From NCBI GenBank assembly GCA_900543025.1, contig UQPP01000012.1, positions 1 to 47,522 of the forward strand: DNA of 47,522 bases, in the 5' to 3' direction. The notes under the pieces were generated by a model that ran no database searches, was not told where the DNA came from, and worked only from the letters and a program-made list of their open reading frames with translations. This DNA is from an uncultured Collinsella sp. Lineage in GTDB: Bacteria; Actinomycetota; Coriobacteriia; Coriobacteriales; Coriobacteriaceae. The position numbers and the translations under genes are program-made. Below are positions 27,106 to 36,095 of this stretch, in pieces (within the stretch, counting starts at the first letter, position 1; each line of letters starts with the position of its first letter).

Positions 27106-28559
27106 CGTGCAACCGCCTTCTCAACGCACGCGACGAGCGTCGATGCCGCCGTCTCGAAATCGCGGTCGCCCACGAGTGTGCGCACATCAAACAAAATGCG
27201 GTCGTGCGAGGCGCGCGTGACGACCGGCGTATCGAAGTCTTGGACGAGAGAGCGCTTGAGCGCGTCGAGGGACAGGCGCCCGTCGACCGGGCAGACGGCC
27301 ACGCACATCGTGGGCAGCTCGACGGTAGGCAGCGAGCCGCCGCCGGGAGTCGACGACTCCTCGACGATTTCCACCTGCACGGCGCACGGGCAACCCGCCT
27401 TATCGAGGCCCGCCACCATCAGCTCGCGTAGTTTGCGTGCGCGACGCTCCAGATGAGCCTGCGGAAGCGTGAGCATATTGAGCACCGGCACCTCGCGATG
27501 GGCCACATCCGCCCCATCCATGTAAATGCGCAGTGTAGCCTCGAGCGCCGCCAGCGCGAGCTTGCCCGGGCGCAGGGCACGCATAAGCGGATGCGACCCG
27601 CAGGCCTGGACCAGATCGCGACGGCCCATGATAATGCCCGCTTGTGCGGCACCGAGCAGCTTATCGCCCGAGCACGACACGATATCGAGCCCCGCCGCGA
27701 CCGAAGCCGGCGTGGTTTCTTCGCCGCCGCGCACCAAGATGTCGTCGGGCAACAGCGCGCCCGACCCCTGGTCCTCGTAGAACAGCAGACCATGCTTGTG
27801 GGCCAGGGCGGCGAGCTCCCTTGAGCTCACTTCCTCGTGAAAACCCTCGATGCGATAGTTGGAAGGATGAACCTTGAGGATCATTGCCGTTTCGGGCGTG
27901 ATGGCGCGCTCATAGTCGCTCAAATGCGTGCGGTTGGTGGCCCCGACCTCAACGAGCTTGGCACCCGAGGCCTCCATAACATCGGGGATACGGAAACTGC
28001 CGCCGATCTCGACAAGCTCGCCGCGGCTGACGATAACCTCTTTGCCCGCGGCATGAGTCGCCAGCACTAGCAGCACCGCGGCGGCGTTGTTGTTGACCAC
28101 GAGCGCGTCCTCGGCACCGGTAAGCGAGCGGATGAGCTGCGCGGCATGTTCCTTGCGCGACCCGCGCGAGCAGGTGTCCACGCTGTACTCGAGCGTGCTG
28201 TAGCCGCGCGCGACCTCGGCCACGGCCTCGGCGGCCGACTCCGCGAGCGGAGCACGGCCCAGGTTGGTATGGATGACCACACCCGTGGCGTTGACGGCGG
28301 GACGCAGGCTCGGCAGCGCGGAGCGATGCGCACGCCACTCGATGGCCGAGGCCAGCTCGCGCCTGGAACGCGGGGCGGCACCGGCGCGAATGGCGGCGCG
28401 CTCCTCGTCGAGCTCGGCCGTGACGGCAGCATGGACCACCGCGTCGCAGGTCTCCCCCGCCGCCTTCACCACCGGCCACTCGGCAAGCAGCTCGTTGACG
28501 GAAGGAATGGCGCGCAGGCGGTCGCGCACCTCATCGGACATGTTCTGGCTATCGCTCAT
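27102..28559 (-). CDS. selA: L-seryl-tRNA(Sec) selenium transferase
   Basis: A 485-residue PLP enzyme that converts Ser-tRNA(Sec) to Sec-tRNA(Sec) with selenophosphate. The PLP lysine is K300 in CSGDKLLGAAQAG. The N-terminal signature PAVNATGVVIHTNLGRAPL and the EDQGSGALL block are typical. The ATG at 28557-28559 has AAAGG upstream. A second ATG six codons in is possible. It is coupled to selB by an ATGA overlap and follows the molybdopterin oxidoreductase gene by 52 bases. selD (selenophosphate synthetase) is not in this window. Confidence 0.96.
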   Translation of the reverse strand: MSDSQNMSDEVRDRLRAIPSVNELLAEWPVVKAAGETCDAVVHAAVTAELDEERAAIRAGAAPRSRRELASAIEWRAHRSALPSLRPAVNATGVVIHTNLGRAPLAESAAEAVAEVARGYSTLEYSVDTCSRGSRKEHAAQLIRSLTGAEDALVVNNNAAAVLLVLATHAAGKEVIVSRGELVEIGGSFRIPDVMEASGAKLVEVGATNRTHLSDYERAITPETAMILKVHPSNYRIEGFHEEVSSRELAALAHKHGLLFYEDQGSGALLPDDILVRGGEETTPASVAAGLDIVSCSGDKLLGAAQAGIIMGRRDLVQACGSHPLMRALRPGKLALAALEATLRIYMDGADVAHREVPVLNMLTLPQAHLERRARKLRELMVAGLDKAGCPCAVQVEIVEESSTPGGGSLPTVELPTMCVAVCPVDGRLSLDALKRSLVQDFDTPVVTRASHDRILFDVRTLVGDRDFETAASTLVACVEKAVAR

Positions 28560-28611
28560 GTGCAGCCTTTCAAAAGAAACGTGGATCAGTCGAATACATC
28601 AGCTGAGTCAA

Positions 28612-30729
28612 TTACTCGTCATTATCCCCGCGCGCGACAATCTTTTCCACGCGAACGGCGTTTTCCTGAGTAAGCGCGGCACCCGTCAACGGGTCCCAGC
28701 GCAGCGGTGTGTGGTCGAGCGGCCCGACGCCCAGGGCCTGCCGGCCACCACTCTCAGCACCCAATGCGCGCCCACCGGGAGCAGCCGACGTAAAGATGCA
28801 CGCCGGATGCAGATACGGCGTCGTCTCCACACGCACGCGGTCGCGGCCCATATCGCTCACGAGTTCGACGATCTCGCCGTCGGCGATGCCCATATGCGCA
28901 GCAGCATCGGCATTCATCTGCACGGCATCCAGGTCCGACCCAGCCTCGGCGGCACCTTGGGCTGCAAGCCTTCGCGAGGTGTGCGACTCAAAGGGACGGT
29001 TGCCGCTAATGAGGCGAAACATCCCCGGGCCAGGCTCCACCATGGGAGCGATCCAGTTGGGTACACGACACAGGCCGGCTCGTTCCCATACGTCGCTTGC
29101 CAGCGCAATTTTGCCGCCGGCAAGCGGAATCACAGGCTCGCCCGTACGCGACGGCAGCGCCACGCCCGTATCGGCCCAACCGCGCTCCTTGAGCTCGTCC
29201 AGATCAATCCCAAACGGCGCCACCTGGGCAGCAGCCAGATCGTCAGACGTAAAGTCAAAGCACTCGCCAACGCCGCAGGCCGCAGCCAACCCGGCAAAGA
29301 TCTCCCGCCCCGATCTCGTGTCGTCATGCAAAATGGGCAGCACGGCGTTGCGGTAGAACACGCGCGCATCGTTGGCTCCCACGACCGTTCCCACACCGCG
29401 GTCGGCCTCCAGATACGTCACATCGGGCAGCACGAAATCGGAAGCTCGCGCCGTCTCGGACCAGCGAATATCAATCGTCACGAGCAAGTCGAGCTGCCGC
29501 AAGATGTCCAACCAAGCCTGTGCATTGCCATAGCCCGCACCGGGGTTACTGGCATAGACGATGAGCCCACGCAAATCGCCGGCAAGAATCGACTGACCGA
29601 TAGTCGTGCACAGGCCGCGCACCGGATCGACCAGTGGATAGCGCTCGGACCCCAGCTTGGGCCCACGCGGCACCGGCGGCGTCGCAAAGCACGTGGGATC
29701 GAGGTCGCCCAACACAAGCGGCGTGGGCGGATTGAGCGCGCCGCCCGCATGCCCGATGCAGCCCAGCAGCACATCGACCAAGCAGATAGCTCGCGCCGTC
29801 TGCGTACTGTTGGCATACGCGATACCGATGCCACCATGAAAGCCAGCGTCCACCACCGCAGCAGGCGCCGCGGCAGCCAAATCACGCGCCGAGGCGACAA
29901 TCTCTGCGGCCGGCACGTCGCACATCGACTCGGCCCACTCAGGCGTCCAAGCAGCGGCCGCCTGCGCCAGCTCGTCAAAACCCGTGGTATAGCGGTCCAC
30001 GAACTCGTGGTCGAACAGGTCCTCGGCCACCAGCACATGTGCGATACCCAGCAGCAGCGCCAGATCGCATCCGGGACGCACGCGCAGCCAGCGGTCGGCA
30101 AGCGCAGCCGAGCCGCTGCGCCGGGGGTCCACGACGATGATTTTCGCCCCGCGGCGGCGCGCATCGTTGAGCGCATCAACGGCCCCCATCGTCGACGAAT
30201 CGACAATGGAGCGCCCCAAATACATGATGCAATCGGTATGTGACAGATCGGAGGCGGGACTATAACCCAGGCTGTGCTCCCAACCCGTAAGTCGGCTTAC
30301 CTCGCAGGCACCGTCGGCACCGTACACGTTGGGCGAGCCCAGCGCATGCATAAAGCGATAGGCCCAGTAGCGGTCGAACGAGGGCAGACCGAGTGTCATG
30401 CCCAGCGCACGAGGCCCGCACTCGTCAACAATCCCCAAAAGGCGCTCGGCAATCTGGGCAAACGCCTCATCCCAGGAAATCGCATCAAACCCCGAGCCAT
30501 CAGCTCGGCGGCGCATGGGATGCAAAATCCGGTCGCGCTCGTCAAACGGCATAGACAGGCGATGCCGCCCGCGGGCGCACAGGGCACGCGCCGCGCACGG
30601 ATGCCCCGGCACCGGCAGCTCGGCCACCACACGCCCATCCTCAACATGGGCCGCAAAGGCGCAATCGGCATAGCATCCCCCGCATGTGGTCACCACGGCG
30701 CGACCGTCACGCTCCAAAGCAGATGCCAT
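28612..30729 (-). CDS. molybdopterin oxidoreductase (DMSO-reductase superfamily), cytoplasmic, unknown substrate
   Basis: A 705-residue protein. The N-terminal [4Fe-4S] motif is C16-x2-C19-x3-C23-x27-C51. The usual WDEAF block follows (ISWDEAFAQIAE). The residue expected to bind Mo is Cys142 in GACEVSRLTGW; there is no UGA at this site. The C-terminal molydop-binding domain is present (FRLISGNRPFESHTSRR). No twin-arginine or other signal peptide is seen, so it is probably cytoplasmic. Its subclass is nearer to polysulfide/thiosulfate reductase-type catalytic subunits than to FdhF, but no partner subunits adjoin it, and the substrate is unknown. The ATG at 30727-30729 has AAAGGGG upstream. It lies after the terminator of the formate hydrogenlyase operon and before selA, so it may begin a mopB-selA-selB unit. 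Confidence 0.82.
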   Translation of the reverse strand: MASALERDGRAVVTTCGGCYADCAFAAHVEDGRVVAELPVPGHPCAARALCARGRHRLSMPFDERDRILHPMRRRADGSGFDAISWDEAFAQIAERLLGIVDECGPRALGMTLGLPSFDRYWAYRFMHALGSPNVYGADGACEVSRLTGWEHSLGYSPASDLSHTDCIMYLGRSIVDSSTMGAVDALNDARRRGAKIIVVDPRRSGSAALADRWLRVRPGCDLALLLGIAHVLVAEDLFDHEFVDRYTTGFDELAQAAAAWTPEWAESMCDVPAAEIVASARDLAAAAPAAVVDAGFHGGIGIAYANSTQTARAICLVDVLLGCIGHAGGALNPPTPLVLGDLDPTCFATPPVPRGPKLGSERYPLVDPVRGLCTTIGQSILAGDLRGLIVYASNPGAGYGNAQAWLDILRQLDLLVTIDIRWSETARASDFVLPDVTYLEADRGVGTVVGANDARVFYRNAVLPILHDDTRSGREIFAGLAAACGVGECFDFTSDDLAAAQVAPFGIDLDELKERGWADTGVALPSRTGEPVIPLAGGKIALASDVWERAGLCRVPNWIAPMVEPGPGMFRLISGNRPFESHTSRRLAAQGAAEAGSDLDAVQMNADAAAHMGIADGEIVELVSDMGRDRVRVETTPYLHPACIFTSAAPGGRALGAESGGRQALGVGPLDHTPLRWDPLTGAALTQENAVRVEKIVARGDNDE

Positions 30730-30793
30730 CTCGATTACCCCTTTCATCAGCCAAACACAACAGGCCAAAAGCCCGGCAACGAGCCCCAGACCC

Positions 30794-30829
30794 AAAAAGC
30801 CTCCCGCACGGCAACGCCCCGCGGGAGGC
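30794..30829 (-). terminator. rho-independent terminator after the formate channel gene
   Basis: GCCTCCCGC and GCGGGAGGC form a 9-bp stem; TTTTTGGG follows on the minus strand. It marks the likely 3' end of the hydN-to-foc operon. Confidence 0.85.
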
Positions 30830-30851
30830 CCAACGTCAAACAGACGATAAC

Positions 30852-31691
30852 TTACGCCTCGGACTTCTTAGCGTAGACAAACCAGTAGCCGAGCGCGATC
30901 AGAACCGCGCCGCCCACGATGTTGCCCAGCGTGGCGGCGGACAAGTTAAACGCAATGCCCGCAGCGTTGAGCGCATCGGCGCCGGCGACGTCGGCACCAT
31001 AGCCGCACGCGTGCATCACGGCACCCATAGGCAAAAAGTACATGTTGGCGACGCAGTGCTCAAAACCGCAGGCCACAAAGGCGGCGATGGGCAGCAGAAT
31101 GCCCACAACCTTATCGACCACGGTCTTACCGGCGGTACCGATCCACACGGCCAGGCACACAAAGATGTTGCACAGGATGCCGCGGAAGAAGATCGTCACC
31201 CAGTCGATCGTCACCTTGCCGGCGGCGACGCTCACCATGGAGTTGGCGACCGCCTCGCCGTTGAGCTTATAGATGCCGGCCATGTACACCAAAAAGACGA
31301 TGAACAGGGCACCGACAAAATTGCCGACCCACACGACGACCCAGGCCTTAAGCATCTGAACCAGGGTGATCTTTTTGCTCTTGAGTGCGCAGACCATAAG
31401 CGAATTGCCGGTAAACAGCTCGGCGCCGCACACCAGCACGAGCACCAGGCCCAGGCAAAAGCACAGACCGCCCACGACGCGCTGAGCGCCCCAGCCCAGC
31501 GTGCTGTCGCTCAAGAACACGGTAAAGAACAGGCCGCCGAAGGCGATAAACGCGCCGGCGAACATTGCCAACAGAAAGGCCTTAGCGACCGGCAGGTTAG
31601 CCTTGGTCACGCCGGCGGCCTCGGTCTTGGCCTCGATCGCGGCGGGCGCCAGGCAATCGGGAGAGGGGTACTCCACCTTGGAATCTGCCAT
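30852..31691 (-). CDS. focA: formate/nitrite transporter family channel (formate import/export)
   Basis: A 279-residue membrane protein with six expected transmembrane segments after a soluble N-terminal stretch of about 35 residues. Key FNT features are AELFTGNSLM (91-100; Thr94 at the pore) and the central His212 in CGFEHCVANMYF. The WVGNFVGALF and SAATLGNIVGGA blocks repeat the FNT fold. FNT pentamers move formate across the membrane. E. coli places focB at the end of its hyf operon and focA with pfl; by position this gene corresponds to focB. The symbol is therefore approximate. The ATG at 31689-31691 is chosen for AGGAAAGAAG upstream. It is the last gene of the formate hydrogenlyase operon. 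Confidence 0.9.
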   Translation of the reverse strand: MADSKVEYPSPDCLAPAAIEAKTEAAGVTKANLPVAKAFLLAMFAGAFIAFGGLFFTVFLSDSTLGWGAQRVVGGLCFCLGLVLVLVCGAELFTGNSLMVCALKSKKITLVQMLKAWVVVWVGNFVGALFIVFLVYMAGIYKLNGEAVANSMVSVAAGKVTIDWVTIFFRGILCNIFVCLAVWIGTAGKTVVDKVVGILLPIAAFVACGFEHCVANMYFLPMGAVMHACGYGADVAGADALNAAGIAFNLSAATLGNIVGGAVLIALGYWFVYAKKSEA

Positions 31692-31730
31692 GTCAATCAC
31701 TTCTTTCCTAATCAGCAGGAACAAGCGCTC

Positions 31731-32234
31731 CTATTGCTCTTGCCCCAAGCGGACAAAGTGGGAAAAGTCGTTGGCGGCCACGGCGTCGTACACGGCGTCG
31801 ACGGCCTCAAAGACTTCCGGGGACATGGGGTTGTAGAACTCCGTGTCGCCCGGCTGAATCCCGACGAAGACGATATCATCACACGATTGCTCAATCTCTT
31901 CGATCAGAATCGACAAAGGAAGCGAATGCGTGGTGAACATCGATTTGCGCGCGACGTCGGTCTTATCGAGCAAGCGGATGGCGCCGACGGGCAGCGCCAT
32001 GTCGGCGGCATCGACCAAAACCAAACGCGGCGGACGCTCGCGCTTGACCTCGATGATGTCATCCTCGGGCGTCTGACCGCCGTCGATGGTGTACCAACCG
32101 GCGATAGGCGTGTCCTCCATCTTTTTGGAGAGCACGGGGCCGGCGGCATCGTCGGCGCGCAGCACGCTTCCCGCCGTGAGCACGATACCCGCAAATGGGG
32201 CGCCGTTCACACGACCATCCACAACGCGACCCAT
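31731..32234 (-). CDS. hycI: hydrogenase maturation endopeptidase (HycI-like)
   Basis: A 167-residue protein of the M52/HycI family. The N-terminal segment GIVLTAGSVLRADDAAGPVL carries the metal-binding acidic residue region. The WYTIDGGQTPEDDI block matches HycI, and VLVDAADMALPVGAIR gives the second acidic site. HycI nicks the C-terminal tail of the large hydrogenase subunit after nickel insertion. The substrate here would be HyfG, which has the expected DPCYSCTDR site and a 44-residue tail. It overlaps the previous gene by one base (TAATG). In E. coli hycI belongs to the hyc operon and hyf lacks its own, so its place here is a difference. Confidence 0.9.
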   Translation of the reverse strand: MGRVVDGRVNGAPFAGIVLTAGSVLRADDAAGPVLSKKMEDTPIAGWYTIDGGQTPEDDIIEVKRERPPRLVLVDAADMALPVGAIRLLDKTDVARKSMFTTHSLPLSILIEEIEQSCDDIVFVGIQPGDTEFYNPMSPEVFEAVDAVYDAVAANDFSHFVRLGQEQ

Positions 32235-32815
32235 TACTGCAACCTTCCCGTCAGATACACGCCCGACACATCGCGCACGCGCTCAACCAGATCGCGGAAC
32301 TTCATCAGAAACGCGACCTGCTGGGCATGCAGGCCAAAGTTGTCGTCGAACACCGAGATGCCGGCCTTGGCCGAGCCGCGAAAACCGCGCTCGTCGAGCA
32401 GCGTGTCGCAGGCCTCGAGCAGCGACGGCACCGCCGCCTTGTCAAGCTGGCACTCGCCAAAGGAGCGGATGGCCTCGAACTTGGTCTTGGCCTCCCCCTC
32501 CGGCAGCGCGTCGACGAGCGAATAGAAGACATCCACCGGCACCGACAGGCGCGGCTCAAAGCAATCGAGCACGCCGGTGTGGTGGCCCACGGCGAGCGTG
32601 TAGTACAGCACGTCGCAGGCCTCCTGGGGAACGTCTTCCTCGGTCTCCACAAACTTACGCGTGAGCTCATAGAAGACCACCTGGTCGGGCGCGTGGCCCA
32701 GGCAGGGGTCGGCGACGCCCTCGGCGGCCTCGTCGCTTGCGCGCGAGGCATCGCCAAAGGAGCCGCCGAGCATACCGGGGCCCGCAAAGTAACCAGAGCG
32801 GTCCGTGAGCTCCAT
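32234..32815 (-). CDS. hyfJ: formate hydrogenlyase maturation protein HycH/HyfJ
   Basis: A 193-residue soluble protein. The HycH-family core is visible as QVVFYELTRKFV, then CDVLYYTLAVGHHTGVLDCF. E. coli HycH is needed for processing of the large subunit HycE; HyfJ is its paralogue in the hyf operon. The N-terminal 45 residues are Gly/Ala-rich and not recognised. The ATG at 32813-32815 lies directly against the stop of hyfI and its own stop overlaps hycI, so all are one transcript. The hyfJ name rests on operon order. Confidence 0.85.
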   Translation of the reverse strand: MELTDRSGYFAGPGMLGGSFGDASRASDEAAEGVADPCLGHAPDQVVFYELTRKFVETEEDVPQEACDVLYYTLAVGHHTGVLDCFEPRLSVPVDVFYSLVDALPEGEAKTKFEAIRSFGECQLDKAAVPSLLEACDTLLDERGFRGSAKAGISVFDDNFGLHAQQVAFLMKFRDLVERVRDVSGVYLTGRLQ

Positions 32816-33598
32816 CTAGTGACCTCCGGCCAGCACCAGATCCTGCAGCGCCGAGTAGACCTCAACGCGGCGCGGATCGTCCTGCTTGTCGATGAGCAGC
32901 GCCATGGCACCTCGGATATCACCCTTGGGCGCGTCCTCGAGCGTATCCATAAACTCGTTGGCCAGGTCGCGGCCGTAACGGTAGCCGCTCATGGCGCGAG
33001 CCTCGCGCTCGATGGCAACGCGCAGCTTGTACGGCACGCCGGGGTGCAGGATATCGGCCTGCTCGCCGGCAGCCTCCACCGTAGTCTCGGCATGGAGCTT
33101 TTGGTCCAGCAGGCCAAGTGCCATGGCAAAGCCGTAGACGGTCTGCGCGGGGCTGGGCGGGCAGCCGGGGATGTAGACATCGACCGGCAGAATCTTATCC
33201 GTGCCGCCCCAGACGCAGTAGTTGTCGTAGAAGATGCCGCCGGTGCAGCCGCACGCGCCATAGGACACCACGATCTTGGGATCGGGTGCGGCCTCAAACG
33301 CGCGCAGGGCCGGCATGCGCATGGCACGCGTCACGGCGCCGGTGTACAGCAGCACATCGGCGTGACGGGGCGAGGGCACGACCTTGATGCCAAAGCGCTC
33401 GACGTCAAAGACGGGCGTGATGGAACCGAAGATCTCGATCTCGCAGCCGTTGCAGCCGCCGCAGTCGACACGGTAGACGTACACCGAGCGCTTGATCTTC
33501 TTAAGAAGGGTCGCCTTGGCCTTCTCGATGCTCTCGTCGAGCTCGATCTTGGTCGGGCGGTACTGAAGCCGCTCGGGCAAAAGCGTGGGTTCGGCCAT
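32816..33598 (-). CDS. hyfI: hydrogenase small subunit HyfI (NuoB-like)
   Basis: A 260-residue protein of the NuoB/HycG family. The cysteines for the proximal [4Fe-4S] cluster are in VDCGGCNGCEIEIFG (about 45-58), GACGCTGG and IPGCPPSP. It passes electrons from ferredoxin-like subunits to the NiFe site in HyfG. A basic N-terminal stretch of about 40 residues precedes the domain. The gene is adjacent to hyfH with two bases between and ends next to hyfJ. All required cysteines are present. The start at 33596-33598 is the only sensible ATG, with GAGGAGTAACC upstream. Confidence 0.94.
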   Translation of the reverse strand: MAEPTLLPERLQYRPTKIELDESIEKAKATLLKKIKRSVYVYRVDCGGCNGCEIEIFGSITPVFDVERFGIKVVPSPRHADVLLYTGAVTRAMRMPALRAFEAAPDPKIVVSYGACGCTGGIFYDNYCVWGGTDKILPVDVYIPGCPPSPAQTVYGFAMALGLLDQKLHAETTVEAAGEQADILHPGVPYKLRVAIEREARAMSGYRYGRDLANEFMDTLEDAPKGDIRGAMALLIDKQDDPRRVEVYSALQDLVLAGGH

Positions 33599-33600
33599 GG

Positions 33601-34317
33601 TTACTCCTCCTTCGTTTCAAAATCCATGATGATGCCCTCGACCGGCGCCGGACCGGCGGGAATCTCGGGCGCATCGGGGTTAAGCTCGCGGTCGATATAC
33701 TCCGGGTTCACGCCGTGGCCGCCCAGATACTCCATGCCGGGGCCCTGGGGCTCGCCGGACGCAAGCGTCTCGTTGGCAGCCATGCCGTGTGCGTTGCCGG
33801 TCTTTACGGCCGATGCGGCGCGCAGGGCGTCGAGCTCGCGCTTGCACTCCTGGCACATACCGACGGTGCGGGCGGCCTGCTCGGCCTCCATGCCGCCGGC
33901 CTTTTGCAGCAGGCGCTTGGCATAGTCGATCTCCTTGTGCGGGGCAAACGGCTTGCCGCAACGCGAGCAGTGCTCGAGCGCATAGACGCTCTTGCTGGTG
34001 AGGTCGTCCTTGCTCATGACGGCCAGCTCAAACTCCTCGGTGAGCTTGATGGCCTCCATGGGGCAGGCTTCCTCGCAGCGGCCGCAAAAGATGCAGCGGC
34101 CGTAGTCGATTGACCAGGTAATGGTATCGGCCGCAAGGTCGGTGTCCATGCGAATGGCATCGGCCGGGCACGCCACGCCGCAGGCACCGCAGGCGATGCA
34201 GAGCTCGGCATTGTGCTCGGGCTTGCCGCGCATGTCCTTGTTGGTGGGGAACGGCGCAAACGGGTACTTGACCGTCGCGTCGCCGGCCTTGGCGTTAACC
34301 TTCCAAAGCTTCAGCAT
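33601..34317 (-). CDS. hyfH: formate hydrogenlyase iron-sulfur subunit HyfH (HycF-like), extended C-terminus
   Basis: A 238-residue protein. Two [4Fe-4S] motifs stand at about residues 40-90: CIACGACGVACPADAI and CIFCGRCEEACPMEAI. A third, CxxC-type pair of motifs (CSRCGKPF and CQECKREL, about 35 residues apart) follows. It could bind zinc or a rubredoxin-like iron. HycF/NuoI proteins wire the complex between the Fe-S chain and HyfG. Length exceeds the roughly 180 residues of E. coli HycF; the Pro-rich tail after residue 195 is extra. The ATG at 34315-34317 has GGAGG nine bases upstream; the long upstream frame overlaps hyfG and is not used. Its stop is two bases before hyfI. Confidence 0.9.
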   Translation of the reverse strand: MLKLWKVNAKAGDATVKYPFAPFPTNKDMRGKPEHNAELCIACGACGVACPADAIRMDTDLAADTITWSIDYGRCIFCGRCEEACPMEAIKLTEEFELAVMSKDDLTSKSVYALEHCSRCGKPFAPHKEIDYAKRLLQKAGGMEAEQAARTVGMCQECKRELDALRAASAVKTGNAHGMAANETLASGEPQGPGMEYLGGHGVNPEYIDRELNPDAPEIPAGPAPVEGIIMDFETKEE

Positions 34318-34318
34318 A

Positions 34319-36091
34319 TTAGAGCGCCTCCTCATCGAGCGGAGCGGCCATGGAGCCCTCGCCCGCGAGCGGCGACTTGTCGCGCCAGACGTTCTCGAAC
34401 TGCTCCTTGTCGAGCACGTGGTCGCGCTTGGCGGCGACATCGGTCACCGTCACGCGGTCGGTGCAGGAATAGCACGGGTCGAGCGAGCCAACGATCAGCG
34501 CCGCATCGGCCACGGTGTTGCCGCGGAACATGTAGCGCAGGACCGGCCAGTTACTGTACGTGGCGGCCTTGGCGCGCCAGCGGTAGCACTTCTGGTTATT
34601 GCCGAGCATGGCCCAGTGCACGTCCTCGCCGCGCGGCGCCTCGGTGGCACCGATGGCGTACTTGTGCGGGGTGTACTCCCAATCCGTGGTGAGGATGGGG
34701 CCCGACGGGCAGTTCTCGAGCATGGTCTCGATCATATCGATCGAATCGTAGACCTCCTGGATGCGAACGGCGGTACGGCCGAAGGCATCGCAGGTGTCAG
34801 CCGTGGCGGCGTGCATCTTTTGAACGTCCGGATCGGCGTAGCCGTCGAAGGGATGGTCGAAGCGCACGTCGCGGGCATAGCCCGAGCCACGCATGAGCGG
34901 GCCGACCGGCGAGAAGTCGCGTGCGATCTTGCGGTCCAAGATGCCGATGCCACTCGTACGCTCAATAAAGTTGGGCGTGGAGAGCAGCATGTCGACGAGT
35001 TCCTGAACCTCGGAGCGCAGCTGGTGGATGGTCGTGAGCGTGGAGAGCTTCTGCTCGGCCAAAATGTCGCGACGCACGCCGCCGATCACGTTGAGGCCGT
35101 AGGTCTTGCGGTGACCGGAGAGCTTCTCGGCCAGGTCCATGGACTTCTCGCGGACGCGGAAGAACTGCTGGAAGCCGGAGTCGAAGCCCGTGTAGTGCGA
35201 TGCCAGGCCAATGTTGAGCAGATGCGAGTGCAGGCGCTCGACCTCGAGCATGATGGCGCGGATGTACTGGGCGCGCGGCGGGACATGAATGCCCTGGGCG
35301 CGCTCGACGGCCTCGGCATAGGCCACCGAGTGAGCGCAGCCGCAGATGCCGCAGATACGGTCGGCGAGGAACGTCACGGCGTCATAGTTCAGGCGCGTCT
35401 CGGCGACCTTCTCCATGCCGCGGTGCACGTAGAACAGACGGTAGTCGGCATCGACGATGGTCTCGCCCTCAACGAACAGGCGGAAGTGGCCGGGCTCGTC
35501 GGAGGTAATGTGCAACGGGCCCATGGGGACAAGAGTCGTCTCCTTGCCCTTGGTATCGGCCAAGAACTCGTAGTTTTCCATGTCACTCGCGGGAGCGGGA
35601 CGGAAGCGGTAGTCCATCGAATCCTTGCGCAGCGGGTACAGGCCGCTGGGCCAATCGTCGGGCAGCACCAGGCGACGACGGTCGGGCAGACCCTCGGGGA
35701 TCAGGCCGAACATGTCGCGAAGCTCGCGCTCGCCCCACACGCAGGCGGGGACGAACGGCGTCACGGACGGGAACGTCATCTTGGCGGGATCGACCTCGGT
35801 GCGCACGGTCACCCAGCCGGGGTCCTCCCCCTCCATGGAGATGACGTAATACACGGCGTAACGGCCGCACAGACTGCGCTCGTCGTTGCCGATGATCACG
35901 GGAATCCAGCCGTAGCGCTCGTAATACAGGTAGTGGACGGCCTCGGGCAGCTTGTCCTGCTTGACGGTGATCGTCAGCTGGTCCTCGCACTGCCACTCAA
36001 CCTTCTCGATAGCGCCCGGCACTGCGGCGCGCAGGGCCTCGACGTGGCTTTCGCAACGACGAGCGTAGTCCTTCTTTTCAGGTTCTGCCAT
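34319..36091 (-). CDS. hyfG: NiFe hydrogenase large subunit HyfG (NuoCD-like, group 4)
   Basis: A 590-residue fusion of a NuoC-like N-terminal domain (about 1-165) and a NuoD/NiFe catalytic domain. The nickel ligands are RICGICGCAHS (C247, C250) and DPCYSCTDR (C540, C543). After that motif 44 residues remain, the expected tail removed by HycI. Group 4 enzymes evolve H2 at the inner face of the membrane. GAGGTGA lies upstream of the ATG at 36089-36091. All four metal cysteines are intact, so the hydrogenase should be active. It lies between the membrane genes and hyfHI as in E. coli. Confidence 0.96.
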   Translation of the reverse strand: MAEPEKKDYARRCESHVEALRAAVPGAIEKVEWQCEDQLTITVKQDKLPEAVHYLYYERYGWIPVIIGNDERSLCGRYAVYYVISMEGEDPGWVTVRTEVDPAKMTFPSVTPFVPACVWGERELRDMFGLIPEGLPDRRRLVLPDDWPSGLYPLRKDSMDYRFRPAPASDMENYEFLADTKGKETTLVPMGPLHITSDEPGHFRLFVEGETIVDADYRLFYVHRGMEKVAETRLNYDAVTFLADRICGICGCAHSVAYAEAVERAQGIHVPPRAQYIRAIMLEVERLHSHLLNIGLASHYTGFDSGFQQFFRVREKSMDLAEKLSGHRKTYGLNVIGGVRRDILAEQKLSTLTTIHQLRSEVQELVDMLLSTPNFIERTSGIGILDRKIARDFSPVGPLMRGSGYARDVRFDHPFDGYADPDVQKMHAATADTCDAFGRTAVRIQEVYDSIDMIETMLENCPSGPILTTDWEYTPHKYAIGATEAPRGEDVHWAMLGNNQKCYRWRAKAATYSNWPVLRYMFRGNTVADAALIVGSLDPCYSCTDRVTVTDVAAKRDHVLDKEQFENVWRDKSPLAGEGSMAAPLDEEAL

Positions 36092-36095
36092 GGTG

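Noticed and set aside
28612..30729. Second selenocysteine formate dehydrogenase
   Set aside because: No in-frame UGA; the expected Mo-ligand position is a cysteine in a different context from FdhF.
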